NCBI RefSeq assembly: GCF_965198245.1
Contig: NZ_OZ240249.1
Location: 1,798,001 to 1,862,000, forward strand
DNA: 64,000 nt
Direction of reading: 5' to 3'
From: Poriferisodalis sp965198245
Lineage (GTDB): Bacteria > Actinomycetota > Acidimicrobiia > Acidimicrobiales > Poriferisodalaceae
Positions 18,910-28,350 of this stretch are shown here, in pieces. A program made the position numbers and the translations under genes. The notes under the pieces are model-generated. The model made no database searches. It was not told where the DNA came from and saw nothing but the letters and a program-made list of their open reading frames with translations. How positions within the stretch are numbered: the stretch's first letter is position 1; every line of letters begins with the position of its first letter.

Positions 18910-20931
18910 ATGACAACACTGTGGCCCCGGCTCGAGCCCCTGCTGCCACGTGTCTCCAAGCCGGCTCGGTACATCGGCTGCGAGGACGGGATGCAGCGAC
19001 CGACGGTCGGCCCCCATCTCACCTCTTGGCTCCTGGCCTATCCCGATACCTACGAGATCGGCCTGCCGAACCAAGGCCTTCAGATCCTCTACGAGCTGCT
19101 GAACGAGCGTCCGGACTCCAGCGCCGAGCGCACGTATGCACCGTGGATCGACCTTGAGGCCGAGATGCGAACCGCTGGGCTTCCGCTGTTCTCGGTCGAT
19201 ACGCATCGAGCCGCTGCCTCCTTCGACATCATCGCCTTCAACCTCTCTGCCGAGCTCGTGTACACCAACATGCTCAACTGCATAGATCTGGCGGGGCTGG
19301 AGGTGAGGTCGGCTCGGCGCAGCGACGCCGACCCGCTGATCGGCGCTGGTGGTCATTGCGCATTCAACCCCGAGCCGCTGTCGGATTTTGTGGACTTCTT
19401 CGTCATTGGCGAAGGTGAGGAAGTCGTCGGCGAGATCACCGAGGCGGTCGGTGCCTGGAAGCGAACCGGCAAGCGTCCCGGCACTCGCACCACGATCCTG
19501 CGAGACCTCGCAGGCATCGAGGGTGTGTACGTGCCGGCGATGTACGACGTCGCTTATGACGGCCCAGCGCTCGTGGAGGTCACGCCCAAGTACCCCGACG
19601 TGCCGTCGCTCGTTGCCAAGCGCACCGTTGCGGACCTCGGCGAGTGGCCGTATCCCCGCCGTCAGCTGGTGCCGGTCACCGAAGTCGTCCATGATCGGCT
19701 GTCGGTGGAGGTGTTCAGGGGCTGCACCCGGGGGTGCCGTTTCTGCCAGGCGGGCATGATCACCCGTCCGGTGCGCGAACGCCCCGCCGCGCAGGTCCGA
19801 GAGATGGTGACAGCAGGCCTCGAACGCAGTGGATACGACGAGGTCAGCCTGATGTCGCTGTCCACGGCGGACTACAGCGGCATCGCCGAGCTGGTCCGGG
19901 ACACGGTCTCGGCCGGCACAGCCGGCGCGATGGGCACAGATGGCGCAGCCGACGGTAACGGTTTAGACCCAAGCCGCATCAGCGTCTCGTTGCCGAGCTT
20001 GCGGGTCGATGCCTTCACCGTCGACGTGGCGGCTCAGGTGTCGCGAGCACGCCGCACGGGGCTCACCTTTGCCCCCGAAGCGGGTTCGTGGCGGTTGCGC
20101 CAGATCATCAACAAGCTCATCACTGAAGAAGACCTGTACGGCGCCGTGCGCTCTGCCTACAGCCAGGGCTGGCACCGCATGAAGCTGTACTTCCTCACGG
20201 GTCTGCCTTCGGAGATGGACCCTGACACCGAGGCGATCGCTCACCTCGCCGATGCGTGCGCGCGCATCGGGCAGGAGTACAACAAACGTGCCTCGGTGAC
20301 GGTGTCATTGGGGGGCTTCGTGCCGAAGCCCCACACACCGTTCCAGTGGTTCGGGCAGAACCCGCCCGACGAGCTGGCCCGCAAGGTACGGCTGGTGCGA
20401 GCGGCGCTGGGTCGCAACCGGCGTGTCCAGCTCAAGTGGCACGACCCGGCGGCCTCGGCAGCCGAGGGGATCGCCAGTCGAGGCGACCGGCGTGTGGGCG
20501 CGGCAATCGAATACGTGTGGCGCAAGGGCGGCACATTTCAGGAGTGGAGCGAGCGTTTCGACCTTGATCTTTGGGAAGAGGCGATGGCAGCGTGCGGCCT
20601 CAGTCTCGACTGGTACGTGTACCGCCATCGAGGCGAAGACGAAGTGCTGCCCTGGGACCACATCGGTGCCGGCTTGCACCGCGACTTTCTCTGGCAAGAC
20701 TGGCAGGACGCCCTCGAGGGCCATGGCCTGCCTGACTGCCGCTGGACCCCGTGTTACGACTGCGGGGCCTGTACTGAATATGGGATCGAGCACATGGTTG
20801 CGTCCCCTGTCGCCCCCAATGGCGGCAGTCAGGGGACGGGACAGGATCTCGCGACCGGCCATATGGTGCCGGTCGAGCTGCGCCCCCGCTTGCTGGCGGG
20901 CGCAGCTGCATCGGCGGGAGGCGGCGCGTGA
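18910..20931 (+). CDS. B12-binding-domain radical SAM protein (TIGR03960 family)
   Basis: A 673-residue radical SAM protein. The N-terminal part resembles a cobalamin-binding Rossmann domain; the iron-sulfur cluster motif is CTRGCRFC (Cys272, Cys276, Cys279). A C-terminal Cys-rich patch (CYDCGACTEYG) follows. Proteins of this family are normally paired with a TIGR03936/DUF2344 protein, encoded here by the next gene, and stand upstream of rne and rplU in many actinobacteria and chloroflexi. The reaction is not established; an RNA or ribosome modification role is often proposed. A TAGCGT hexamer and GGAG precede the ATG. Confidence 0.9.
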   Translation: MTTLWPRLEPLLPRVSKPARYIGCEDGMQRPTVGPHLTSWLLAYPDTYEIGLPNQGLQILYELLNERPDSSAERTYAPWIDLEAEMRTAGLPLFSVDTHRAAASFDIIAFNLSAELVYTNMLNCIDLAGLEVRSARRSDADPLIGAGGHCAFNPEPLSDFVDFFVIGEGEEVVGEITEAVGAWKRTGKRPGTRTTILRDLAGIEGVYVPAMYDVAYDGPALVEVTPKYPDVPSLVAKRTVADLGEWPYPRRQLVPVTEVVHDRLSVEVFRGCTRGCRFCQAGMITRPVRERPAAQVREMVTAGLERSGYDEVSLMSLSTADYSGIAELVRDTVSAGTAGAMGTDGAADGNGLDPSRISVSLPSLRVDAFTVDVAAQVSRARRTGLTFAPEAGSWRLRQIINKLITEEDLYGAVRSAYSQGWHRMKLYFLTGLPSEMDPDTEAIAHLADACARIGQEYNKRASVTVSLGGFVPKPHTPFQWFGQNPPDELARKVRLVRAALGRNRRVQLKWHDPAASAAEGIASRGDRRVGAAIEYVWRKGGTFQEWSERFDLDLWEEAMAACGLSLDWYVYRHRGEDEVLPWDHIGAGLHRDFLWQDWQDALEGHGLPDCRWTPCYDCGACTEYGIEHMVASPVAPNGGSQGTGQDLATGHMVPVELRPRLLAGAAASAGGGA

Positions 20932-20998
20932 TGCGGGGCCTCATTGCTCCGATGCCGAGCCGCAGTGCCGCTCCCACCCGCATGGGTGGGAGACGACA

Positions 20999-21790
20999 TT
21001 GAAGCTGCGCGTTCGCTTCCGCAAAGTCGGCAAGATCCGGTTCATTGGACACCGGGATGTGGCTCGCGTGACCGAGCGCGCCGTGCGCAAGGTCGGCATT
21101 CCGGTCACCTATAGCCAGGGCTTCTCGCCTCGCATGAAGTTGAGTTTCGGCTTGGCGTTGCCGACCGGCTACGAGTCCGACGCCGAGTTCTTGGAACTGC
21201 CGCTTGCCGCTGACGCGGTGCGCGACGGGCCCAACGGCCCCGTGATCGTTTGCCGCTCAGGTCCCCATGACCCGTGCGAGGACGAGTCTGAGGTCGCGAC
21301 GGCGAGCTACTGCACCTTGGCGAGAGCGCTGACCGAAGCGCTCCCGGTCGGCATGAGCGTGTCGGCTGTCGTGCTGACCGACGGCAGCGGGCCCTCGCTG
21401 CAGGCGGTGGTCCGTTCGTGCGGCTGGCAATTCGAGATCGCCGGGCTCGAAGCCGTTACGGCAACCAAAGCGGTCGAGGAGTTCCTGGCTTCCGAGACCG
21501 TGGTGACCGAACGAGTACACAAGGGCAAGACCCTGAGCTCAGACATACGACCAGGCGTTGCCGCACTTCGCGTCGAGGAGTCCTCGGGGCGGGGAGCGGT
21601 GCTGTCTGCCGAGCTGTCGGCGACACCCAGGGTCGTGCGCCCCAGCGAATTGGTGCCAGCGCTCGCGCCGGCACACGAGATGGGCATTGCCCGTAGAACA
21701 CATCAATGGACGTGTGGCGCCGCAGGACGAGCCGAACCGGCCGTGCCTGCCCAGTGCGCCCAGAGACAGAAGGAACCCCTCAGTGGATGA
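20999..21790 (+). CDS. TIGR03936/DUF2344 family partner of the radical SAM protein
   Basis: A 263-residue protein beginning MKLRVRFRKVGKIRFIGHRD, with the family signatures GHRDVAR and YSQGFSPRMKLSFGLALPTGYES. The start is a TTG at 20999 with GGTGGGAGA 7 nt upstream; no in-frame ATG is suitable. It is 67 nt after the radical SAM gene and overlaps the start of the RNase E/G gene by 8 bases. The C-terminal 40 residues (TCGAAGRAEPAVPAQCAQRQ) look poorly conserved. Function is unknown; its constant pairing with TIGR03960 proteins suggests a joint complex. Confidence 0.87.
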   Translation: MKLRVRFRKVGKIRFIGHRDVARVTERAVRKVGIPVTYSQGFSPRMKLSFGLALPTGYESDAEFLELPLAADAVRDGPNGPVIVCRSGPHDPCEDESEVATASYCTLARALTEALPVGMSVSAVVLTDGSGPSLQAVVRSCGWQFEIAGLEAVTATKAVEEFLASETVVTERVHKGKTLSSDIRPGVAALRVEESSGRGAVLSAELSATPRVVRPSELVPALAPAHEMGIARRTHQWTCGAAGRAEPAVPAQCAQRQKEPLSG

Positions 21791-23750
21791 ATCAACACTG
21801 AACGACACCACCAACAACACAACGAACAACCCGGAGAGCGAGACGTCGAGCGAATCGGCAGATACCGCACCCGCTGTTCGCAAGCGTCGGCTCGTCGCGT
21901 CCTCCAGCGGCGACAAGCCTGGCGCACCCGAACCGGAGGCTGCTGCTCCAGCACCGCCTGAAGCAGCATCGAGGCCGCAGACCAGACGCAGGCGGGCGAG
22001 TCCGGCTCCCGACAAGGCCAAGGCCAAGGCTGAACCCAAGCCCAAGGCGAAGGCTGAGCCCAAGGCCAAGGCTGAACCCAAGCCCAAGGCGAAGGCTCAG
22101 CCCAAGGCCAAGGCAGTATCGAAGAAAGCGGAATCCGAGCTCGCGAAGCCATCCCCGCCAGGGGTTCCGCCGCCTGCTCGCAAACCCCAGATCGGCGACA
22201 CCCGACCCTCACCTCAGGCTGGCGAGAGCGAAGGCACCACAGGACGACGCCGACGCCGGCGGGGTGGCCGTGGACGCGGCGGGCGTGGTCGATCCGAAGG
22301 GGCGGGTACGCCAACCACCGACAACCGCAACGGCTCCCACGCTCCCGTGGAGGCGATCCTGGCCGATCAGAGCCCCGTCGAGCTCGACGACGAGCAGCTC
22401 TCAGAGCGTCGGGGCCAGTACCGCAACGGCAAGCCGCTCGGCCGCTACCGGATGTGTGTACATGTGGCCGAAGGCGCCACTCACATTTCGGTGCTCGAGG
22501 GCCGGTCGCTCATCGAGTACTACGTGAGCCGGCCTTCCGACGACATATCCGAGATCTACGGCAACCTCTACCTGGGCCGGGTGCGCCGGGTACTTCCGGG
22601 CATGGAAGCTGCATTCGTCGACATCGGAACGCCCAAGCAAGCCGTTCTCTACCGTGGCGACCTCACCGTCGCCTACGACGACAGCGATGAAGATGCCAGC
22701 CCCGAGCGCAAGCGCACCGGCGGGCGCCGAGGCCGCACGGTCGACGGTCCTGCGATCAGCGAGTTGATCCGCAACGGGCAGACGATCATGTGCCAAGTCA
22801 TCAAGAACCCGATCGGCCACAAGGGCGCCCGTCTCACCACCGAGGTGTCGCTGCCCGGTCGCTTCGTGGTGCTCATTCCTGGCAGCAGCGTCACAGGCAT
22901 CTCTCGCCGCCTGCCAACCCGCGAGCGACGGAGGCTGCGTGGTCTGCTGGCCAAGGAAATCCCCGAGGGATTCGGCGTGATCCTGCGCACTGCGGCTGAG
23001 AATGTCACTGCGGCCGAGATCCGGCGGGACATTGAGCGTCTCACACGCCAATGGACCCAGATCTCCGAGTTGGCGGAGCGGTCCGAGGCGCCGGCGCTGC
23101 TGTTCCGCGAGCCGGAATTGGCGGTTCGCATCATCCGGGAGCAGTTCACTGCCGATTTCCGCGAAGTAGTGATCGACGATCCGGTGCTGTTCGAGCAGGT
23201 CAAGGGCTACATGGAGGCGGTCGCCGCGCCCTTGGTGGATCGCATCCGCTATTACGACCCCGTTGCTGAACGGTTGCCGCTCTTCGAGCGAGTTCACGTA
23301 GCAGAACAGGTGCGCAAGGCCACCGACCGCAAGGTATGGCTGCCGTCGGGAGGGTCGCTGATCATTGAGCACACCGAGGCGCTGACCGTGATCGATGTCA
23401 ATACGGGGCGCAACGTAGGCAGGTCAAGCCTCAACGAGACGTTGTTCCAGAACAATCTCGAAGCCGCTACCGAGATCGCCAAGCAACTGCGGCTGCGCGA
23501 CATCGGCGGGATCATCATCGTGGATTTCGTTGACATGGACGACAAGCGCCAGCGCGAACAGCTGATGTCCACGCTGAATGAGGCACTGGCTCGCGACAAG
23601 ACCCGAACCGCGACTGAGCCAATCTCAGACATGGGCATCGTGCAGATGACTCGGATGCGCACTGGGGAGGGATTGCTCGAGTCGATGTCAGATCCCTGCG
23701 ACGTGTGCGAGGGGAGGGGCATCCAGTTGCGCGAATCGCTCTTCTCCTGA
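21783..23750 (+). CDS. rne: ribonuclease E/G
   Basis: A 655-residue endoribonuclease for mRNA decay and rRNA/tRNA processing. The N-terminal 200 residues are low complexity: Asn/Thr-rich, then a Lys/Ala/Pro repeat (KAKAEPKPKAKAEPKAKAEP), then Arg/Gly (GRRRRRRGGRGRGG). The S1 RNA-binding part begins near GNLYLGRVRRVLPGMEAAFVD. The catalytic DNase-I-like part has VIDVNTGRNVG and IIIVDFVDMDD with the magnesium-binding aspartates, and CDVCEGRG is the zinc link. The GTG start at 21783 follows GAAGGAA. The basic extension replaces the C-terminal RNA-binding arm of E. coli RNase E in position. Confidence 0.93.
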   Translation: MDESTLNDTTNNTTNNPESETSSESADTAPAVRKRRLVASSSGDKPGAPEPEAAAPAPPEAASRPQTRRRRASPAPDKAKAKAEPKPKAKAEPKAKAEPKPKAKAQPKAKAVSKKAESELAKPSPPGVPPPARKPQIGDTRPSPQAGESEGTTGRRRRRRGGRGRGGRGRSEGAGTPTTDNRNGSHAPVEAILADQSPVELDDEQLSERRGQYRNGKPLGRYRMCVHVAEGATHISVLEGRSLIEYYVSRPSDDISEIYGNLYLGRVRRVLPGMEAAFVDIGTPKQAVLYRGDLTVAYDDSDEDASPERKRTGGRRGRTVDGPAISELIRNGQTIMCQVIKNPIGHKGARLTTEVSLPGRFVVLIPGSSVTGISRRLPTRERRRLRGLLAKEIPEGFGVILRTAAENVTAAEIRRDIERLTRQWTQISELAERSEAPALLFREPELAVRIIREQFTADFREVVIDDPVLFEQVKGYMEAVAAPLVDRIRYYDPVAERLPLFERVHVAEQVRKATDRKVWLPSGGSLIIEHTEALTVIDVNTGRNVGRSSLNETLFQNNLEAATEIAKQLRLRDIGGIIIVDFVDMDDKRQREQLMSTLNEALARDKTRTATEPISDMGIVQMTRMRTGEGLLESMSDPCDVCEGRGIQLRESLFS

Positions 23751-23793
23751 TTCGAAGAGCGAAATTCATGCGCTGATCGGGTAGCCCCATCGG

Positions 23794-23799
23794 TATCCT
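23794..23799 (+). promoter_or_regulatory. -10-like hexamer of rplU
   Basis: TATCCT ends 9 nt before the ATG of rplU, with no clear Shine-Dalgarno sequence; a leaderless or very short leader is expected. Confidence 0.45.
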
Positions 23800-23808
23800 T
23801 CCCAGTCG

Positions 23809-24120
23809 ATGTATGCAGTCATCGCCACCGGCGGCAAGCAGCGCCGCGTCGAGGCCGGCCAACGGCTTGATGTCGAGCTGCTCGAGGTGCCGGCCGGCGA
23901 AGAGGTCACGTTTACGCCAGTCCTCCTGGTGGATGACGGCATGGTGTTGGCGACGCCCGCCGAGCTCGTCGGTGCCTCTGTGAGGGGCCGCGTGGTAGGC
24001 GAGACCAAGGGCCCGAAGATCGACGGCTTCACCTACAAGAACGCCACCACCAACCGGCGCAGGTGGGGCCACCGGCAGCGCTACAGCACAGTCGAGATCA
24101 CCGCGATCGCGAGGGACTGA
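23809..24120 (+). CDS. rplU: 50S ribosomal protein L21
   Basis: A 103-residue L21. It has the N-terminal MYAVIATGGKQRRVEAGQRL and the C-terminal motif KRRWGHRQRYSTVEI in the form NRRRWGHRQRYSTVEI. L21 binds 23S rRNA in the large subunit. The gene is followed after 3 nt by rpmA, the usual arrangement. Length is normal. Confidence 0.97.
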   Translation: MYAVIATGGKQRRVEAGQRLDVELLEVPAGEEVTFTPVLLVDDGMVLATPAELVGASVRGRVVGETKGPKIDGFTYKNATTNRRRWGHRQRYSTVEITAIARD

Positions 24121-24123
24121 ACC

Positions 24124-24384
24124 ATGTCGAAGACCAAGGGCGGAGGCTCCACTCGCAACGGGCGCGACTCGGTCGCGAAGCGTCTCGGGGTGAAGGTGTA
24201 CTCGGGACAGACCATCGACGCTGGCGGCATCATCGTGCGCCAGCGGGGCACCAAGTTCCATCCGGGGCAGAATGTGGGTCGCGGCAAGGACGACACGCTG
24301 TTCGCGACGGCTACCGGCGTCGTACGCTTCGGCTATCGCCGGGGCCGCCGGCTGGTCGACGTCATCGCGTCGCAGCCCTCGTAG
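24124..24384 (+). CDS. rpmA: 50S ribosomal protein L27
   Basis: An 86-residue L27. The N-terminus is MSKTKGGGSTRNGRDSVAKR, lacking the cleaved extension found in Firmicutes, and is followed by QRGTKFHPGQNVGRGKDDTL. The N-terminal tail reaches toward the peptidyl-transferase centre. It is cotranscribed with rplU and precedes obgE by 78 nt. Confidence 0.97.
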   Translation: MSKTKGGGSTRNGRDSVAKRLGVKVYSGQTIDAGGIIVRQRGTKFHPGQNVGRGKDDTLFATATGVVRFGYRRGRRLVDVIASQPS

Positions 24385-24462
24385 GTCATCACCCGAACTT
24401 CGAGGCGTCTGCGTGGGCGCTGAGAGGATCCAGCCGGAATTGCCTGAGACAGGCGAAAGCTG

Positions 24463-25719
24463 ATGAGCGACTTTGTCGATGAGTGTCAGCTGCACGCGAA
24501 AGGCGGCGACGGCGGGGCGGGTTGCGTTTCGTTCCGGCGCGAGTCGCACGTGCCGCATGGCGGTCCCGATGGCGGCGACGGCGGCCATGGCGGCGATGTG
24601 TGGGTGGTAGCAGACCGCAACGTGGCGTCGCTGCTGGCGTTCCGGGATTTCCCGTTCCGGCGGGCGACCAATGGTGCCCACGGTCAGGGCCGCAAGCGGC
24701 ACGGTCGCAACGGAGTCGACGAGATCGTGCGCGTGCCAGAGGGCACGATCGTGCGGGATCGTGACGGAACGGTGCTGGCCGACCTCGTGAATGCCGGCGA
24801 CCGCTGGCTGGCTGCTCAGGGTGGCCGCGGTGGCCGGGGCAACACCCGCTTCGCCTCGAACCGGCTGCGGGCGCCTCAATTTGCGGAACAGGCAGAATCA
24901 GGCGAGGAGCGTTGGCTCGGCCTGGAGCTGAGGCTGATGGCCGACGTGGCGCTTGTGGGATTCCCGAATGCAGGCAAGAGCACCTTCATCAGTGCGGTGT
25001 CTGCAGCGCGGCCGAAGGTCGCCTCCTACCCCTTCACGACGCTGACGCCCAGCCTCGGTGTCGTTCGACTCGGCGACGGCAGGGGTGTGGATCCCGACAG
25101 CTTCGAGATGGTGATCGCAGATGTGCCTGGGCTGATCGAGGGCGCTGCCGAGGGCAAGGGCCTCGGTCACCAATTCCTGCGGCACGTCGAGCGAGCCCGA
25201 GTGCTGCTGATGATGGCTGACCTAGCCGAGGTGAGCGACCGCGATCCCCGCGAGCAGATCGAAGTACTCATCGCGGAACTTCAGCGCTATGACGCCGCTC
25301 TCGCAGCCCGCCGACGGTTGATCGTGGGAACGAAAGCAGATGCCGCCCACCTCGCTTGGGACGGTCCGCGCGTCAGCGCGGTGACAGGTGAAGGCGTGGC
25401 CTCCGTGCTCGGCCAGTTGCGTGATCTGGTCTCTCAAGCCAGGGAGGCCGACGCGGCCCCCACGCAGTACGTGGTGCACCGCCCCGAATCCGCCGGCATC
25501 ACTGTGCTGCACCTCGCAGACGGGATCTTCGAGATCGAAGGCCGACAGGCTCGCCGGGCAGTGGCCCTGTCGGACCTGACGGATCCGGCGGCGCTCGCAT
25601 GGGCTCAGCGGCGACTGGAGAAGCTGGGTGTGTCCCGGGCCTTGGGCCGCAGCGGCGCACGGTCCGGCGACCTCGTACGCATCGGCGACTTCGAGTTCAC
25701 CTATGAGCCCGACACGTGA
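24463..25719 (+). CDS. obgE: GTPase ObgE/CgtA
   Basis: A 418-residue GTPase of ribosome assembly and stress control. The glycine-rich Obg fold occupies about residues 1-158 (GGDGGAGCVSFRRESHVPHGG). The G domain starts with G1 GFPNAGKST (166-174), with G3 DVPGLIEGAAEGKGLGHQFLRH and G4 in the form GTKAD. A C-terminal OCT-like domain (about 335-415) is present. The ATG is preceded by GGCGAAAGC. Position after rplU-rpmA is conserved. Confidence 0.96.
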   Translation: MSDFVDECQLHAKGGDGGAGCVSFRRESHVPHGGPDGGDGGHGGDVWVVADRNVASLLAFRDFPFRRATNGAHGQGRKRHGRNGVDEIVRVPEGTIVRDRDGTVLADLVNAGDRWLAAQGGRGGRGNTRFASNRLRAPQFAEQAESGEERWLGLELRLMADVALVGFPNAGKSTFISAVSAARPKVASYPFTTLTPSLGVVRLGDGRGVDPDSFEMVIADVPGLIEGAAEGKGLGHQFLRHVERARVLLMMADLAEVSDRDPREQIEVLIAELQRYDAALAARRRLIVGTKADAAHLAWDGPRVSAVTGEGVASVLGQLRDLVSQAREADAAPTQYVVHRPESAGITVLHLADGIFEIEGRQARRAVALSDLTDPAALAWAQRRLEKLGVSRALGRSGARSGDLVRIGDFEFTYEPDT

Positions 25720-25774
25720 GCCCGCTGGCCGTGAATGAGTTCTGGGTGATCGAGGCTGCGGCGAGGCAGGATTG

Positions 25775-26875
25775 ATGTCGATGTCACCCACATTGCGACT
25801 CGTCACCAAGATCGGGACCTCGTCGATCACGACATCGGACGGCCGTGTCGATCTCGATGCGGTGTCGAAGCTGGCTGATGAAGTTGCCTCGGTGCGTGAG
25901 GCTGGCCATGAGGTCATCGTGGTGACCTCTGGGGCCATAACGGCAGGTGTGCAGAGGCTCGGCGTCGAACGCCCGTCGGAACCCGAGCGATTGCAAGCGC
26001 TGTCCGCCGTCGGGCAGATCGACCTGATGGCCTCGTACCGGGAGCTCTTCGCCGAGCGTGGCATGGTCGTGGGCCAGGTACTGATCGCGCCGCACGACTT
26101 CCGCGATCGCGACCAGTACTTGCACGCACGAGCCACCTTGGGCCATCTGCTGGACCTCGGAGTCGTGCCGGTCGTCAACGAGAACGATGCGATCGCCGAT
26201 GACGCCATCCGCTACGGCGACAACGACAGGATTGCAGCGCTCGTAGCGAACCTGGTGCGCGCCGACGCATTGATCCTGCTGACCGATACGCCCGGTGTGC
26301 TGACTGCGGACCCAAGCGTCGATCCAGACGCCTCGCTCATTGCTGAAGTCCTCGAGGTGAGCCCCTCGCTGGCTGCGGCAGCCGGATCGGCCAACGCTGT
26401 CGGCAGCGGCGGCATGGCCTCGAAGCTTGCAGCAGCCCGCATGGCCTCCTGGAGTGGTGTGCGGACCGTCATCGCTGCGGCCCGCCGGCCCGATGTTGTC
26501 GCCGACGCTGCCGCCGGCCGCCCAGGCGTCGGCACCACGGTGCCCGCCCGCGATGCTCGCGTCTCCGCACGCAAGTTGTGGATCGGATTCGCGGTAGCGG
26601 CCCGGGGCTCAGTGACAGTCGACGACGGCGCCCGCCGAGCCGTGACGGCCGGCGGCAAGTCGCTGCTTGCGGCTGGCGTGGTCGGCGTCGACGGTGCATT
26701 CGCCGCTGGCGAAGCCGTCGAAATCGTCGACTCCGATGGCCAGATCTTCGCCAAGGGCCTTGCGGCTGTGGATGCCGACGGGTTGCGTGCCACAGCCGGA
26801 CTCCGCAGCGATCAGTTGCCCGAGGGCCTGCATCCGCTCGTCGTTCACCGAGACGACCTCGTCGTTCTCGGCTGA
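25775..26875 (+). CDS. proB: glutamate 5-kinase
   Basis: A 366-residue enzyme for the first step of proline synthesis, phosphorylating glutamate. The N-terminal kinase domain has VTKIGTSS (here replacing the usual VVKxGSS), VVTSGAITAGV and NENDAIA; a PUA domain covers about 275-366. The ATG at 25775 has GAGG 9 nt upstream; TTG at 25772 and ATG at 25781 are alternatives. It is followed by proA after 112 nt that contains the likely proA promoter. Confidence 0.94.
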   Translation: MSMSPTLRLVTKIGTSSITTSDGRVDLDAVSKLADEVASVREAGHEVIVVTSGAITAGVQRLGVERPSEPERLQALSAVGQIDLMASYRELFAERGMVVGQVLIAPHDFRDRDQYLHARATLGHLLDLGVVPVVNENDAIADDAIRYGDNDRIAALVANLVRADALILLTDTPGVLTADPSVDPDASLIAEVLEVSPSLAAAAGSANAVGSGGMASKLAAARMASWSGVRTVIAAARRPDVVADAAAGRPGVGTTVPARDARVSARKLWIGFAVAARGSVTVDDGARRAVTAGGKSLLAAGVVGVDGAFAAGEAVEIVDSDGQIFAKGLAAVDADGLRATAGLRSDQLPEGLHPLVVHRDDLVVLG

Positions 26876-26975
26876 TGTCGCAGCGGGCGATCTGCTGGCG
26901 AGTGGGCGAGGCGAACGGAACGGGCGAGCAGCACGCTGCACAGGAGTTCACCGCATCAATTTGGGGGCCGCCCAC

Positions 26976-26981
26976 TAGTCT
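26976..26981 (+). promoter_or_regulatory. -10-like hexamer of proA
   Basis: TAGTCT lies 6 nt upstream of the GTG at 26988, which supports that start over the ATG at 27021 and suggests a leaderless transcript. Confidence 0.5.
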
Positions 26982-26987
26982 GCTCAG

Positions 26988-28274
26988 GTGCCTGACGCCA
27001 CCGCGCGAGCTGCACCGGAGATGACCGGAGACACCAGCAGCATGGCCGCTTTGGGCCTGCGAGCCAAGGCCGCTGCGACCGTGTTGGCGCAGGCGCCCGG
27101 TGCCGTGCGAGACGAGGCCTTGCTGTCGGCAGCTGACTTTCTCGAAGAGGCAACCGACAACGTTCTGGCCGCCAACGGTAAGGACGTGGCCAACGCCGAG
27201 GCTGCTGGCACCTCGGCGACGCTCGTCGACCGGCTGCGACTCAATCCGGGCCGTATCGGGGCCATGGCTGCGGGCCTTCGCAACGTGGCGGCCCTCGCCG
27301 ACCCAGTCGGTCAGGTGGTCGACGGATGGGTACGGCCCAACGGGCTCGCGATCGAACGGGTACGGGTGCCGCTTGGCGTCGTGGCCATCGTCTACGAGAG
27401 CCGGCCCAATGTCACCTCCGACGCGTTCGGACTGTGCCTGAAGTCCGCCAATACGGCGTTCCTGCGCGGCTCGTCGGCAGCGTTGAACTCCAACATTGCG
27501 ATCGCCGAGGCGCTGCGCGAGGGCATCGTCCCCGCTGGCCTGCCCGCCGATGCGCTGGTGCTCGTAACCGACACGAGACATAGCGCAGCCACCGAGTTCA
27601 TGCAGCTGCGCTCCTGCATCGACTGCTTGATCCCGCGGGGTGGTCCAGCGCTCATCTCGTCGGTGCTCGCCAACGCCACCGTGCCCTACGTCATCGATGG
27701 CGACGGCAACTGCCACGTGTATGTCGATGCCCGGGCCGACCTCGAGATGGCAGCAGACATCGTCTCCAACGCCAAGCTCAGCCGGCCCTCGGTGTGCAAC
27801 GCCGCGGAGTCGCTCCTCGTCCATCGAGACGTGGCCGAGACCTTCTTGCCCCGCATCGTCGACGACCTGGACGGCGTCGAACTGGTGGGAGATCCTGCCT
27901 CGCGGGTCATCTCATCGCAGATCGGGCCAGCCAGCCCCGAAGACTTCGCGACGGAGTTCCTGGCGCTCAAGATGAGCGTCGCGGTCGTCGACGACCTCGA
28001 AGCTGCGATCGACCACATCAACCGTTACGGCTCGGGGCACAGCGAAGCCATCGTGACCGGTGACCTTTCGGCTGCGCAGCAATTCACACGCCGCGTCGAC
28101 GCCGCTGCGGTGCTCGTGAACGCCTCGACACGCTTCGTGGACGGAGAGGAATTCGGCTTCGGGGCTGAGATCGGCATCAGCACCCAGAAGTTGCACGCGC
28201 GCGGCCCAATGGGCCTTGAACAGCTCACAACCACGAAATTCGTAGTGACCGGTCGGGGCCACACTCGGGGCTGA
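26988..28274 (+). CDS. proA: glutamate-5-semialdehyde dehydrogenase (gamma-glutamyl phosphate reductase)
   Basis: A 428-residue enzyme that reduces gamma-glutamyl phosphate with NADPH in proline synthesis. The catalytic cysteine is in SRPSVCNAAESLLVH (Cys270), the cofactor region is GVVAIVYESRPNVTSDAFGLCLKS in shortened reading GVVAIVYESRPNVTSD, and the C-terminal motif is EFGFGAEIGISTQKLHARGP. The GTG start follows a TAGTCT hexamer by 6 nt. Length is normal. Confidence 0.95.
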   Translation: MPDATARAAPEMTGDTSSMAALGLRAKAAATVLAQAPGAVRDEALLSAADFLEEATDNVLAANGKDVANAEAAGTSATLVDRLRLNPGRIGAMAAGLRNVAALADPVGQVVDGWVRPNGLAIERVRVPLGVVAIVYESRPNVTSDAFGLCLKSANTAFLRGSSAALNSNIAIAEALREGIVPAGLPADALVLVTDTRHSAATEFMQLRSCIDCLIPRGGPALISSVLANATVPYVIDGDGNCHVYVDARADLEMAADIVSNAKLSRPSVCNAAESLLVHRDVAETFLPRIVDDLDGVELVGDPASRVISSQIGPASPEDFATEFLALKMSVAVVDDLEAAIDHINRYGSGHSEAIVTGDLSAAQQFTRRVDAAAVLVNASTRFVDGEEFGFGAEIGISTQKLHARGPMGLEQLTTTKFVVTGRGHTRG

Positions 28275-28350
28275 CCGTGCCGACAGGCCGCCGTGGCTGC
28301 CACACTGTCAGACCTGCCCGCTGCCCAAATTGACTCCGGAGACACCCAAC

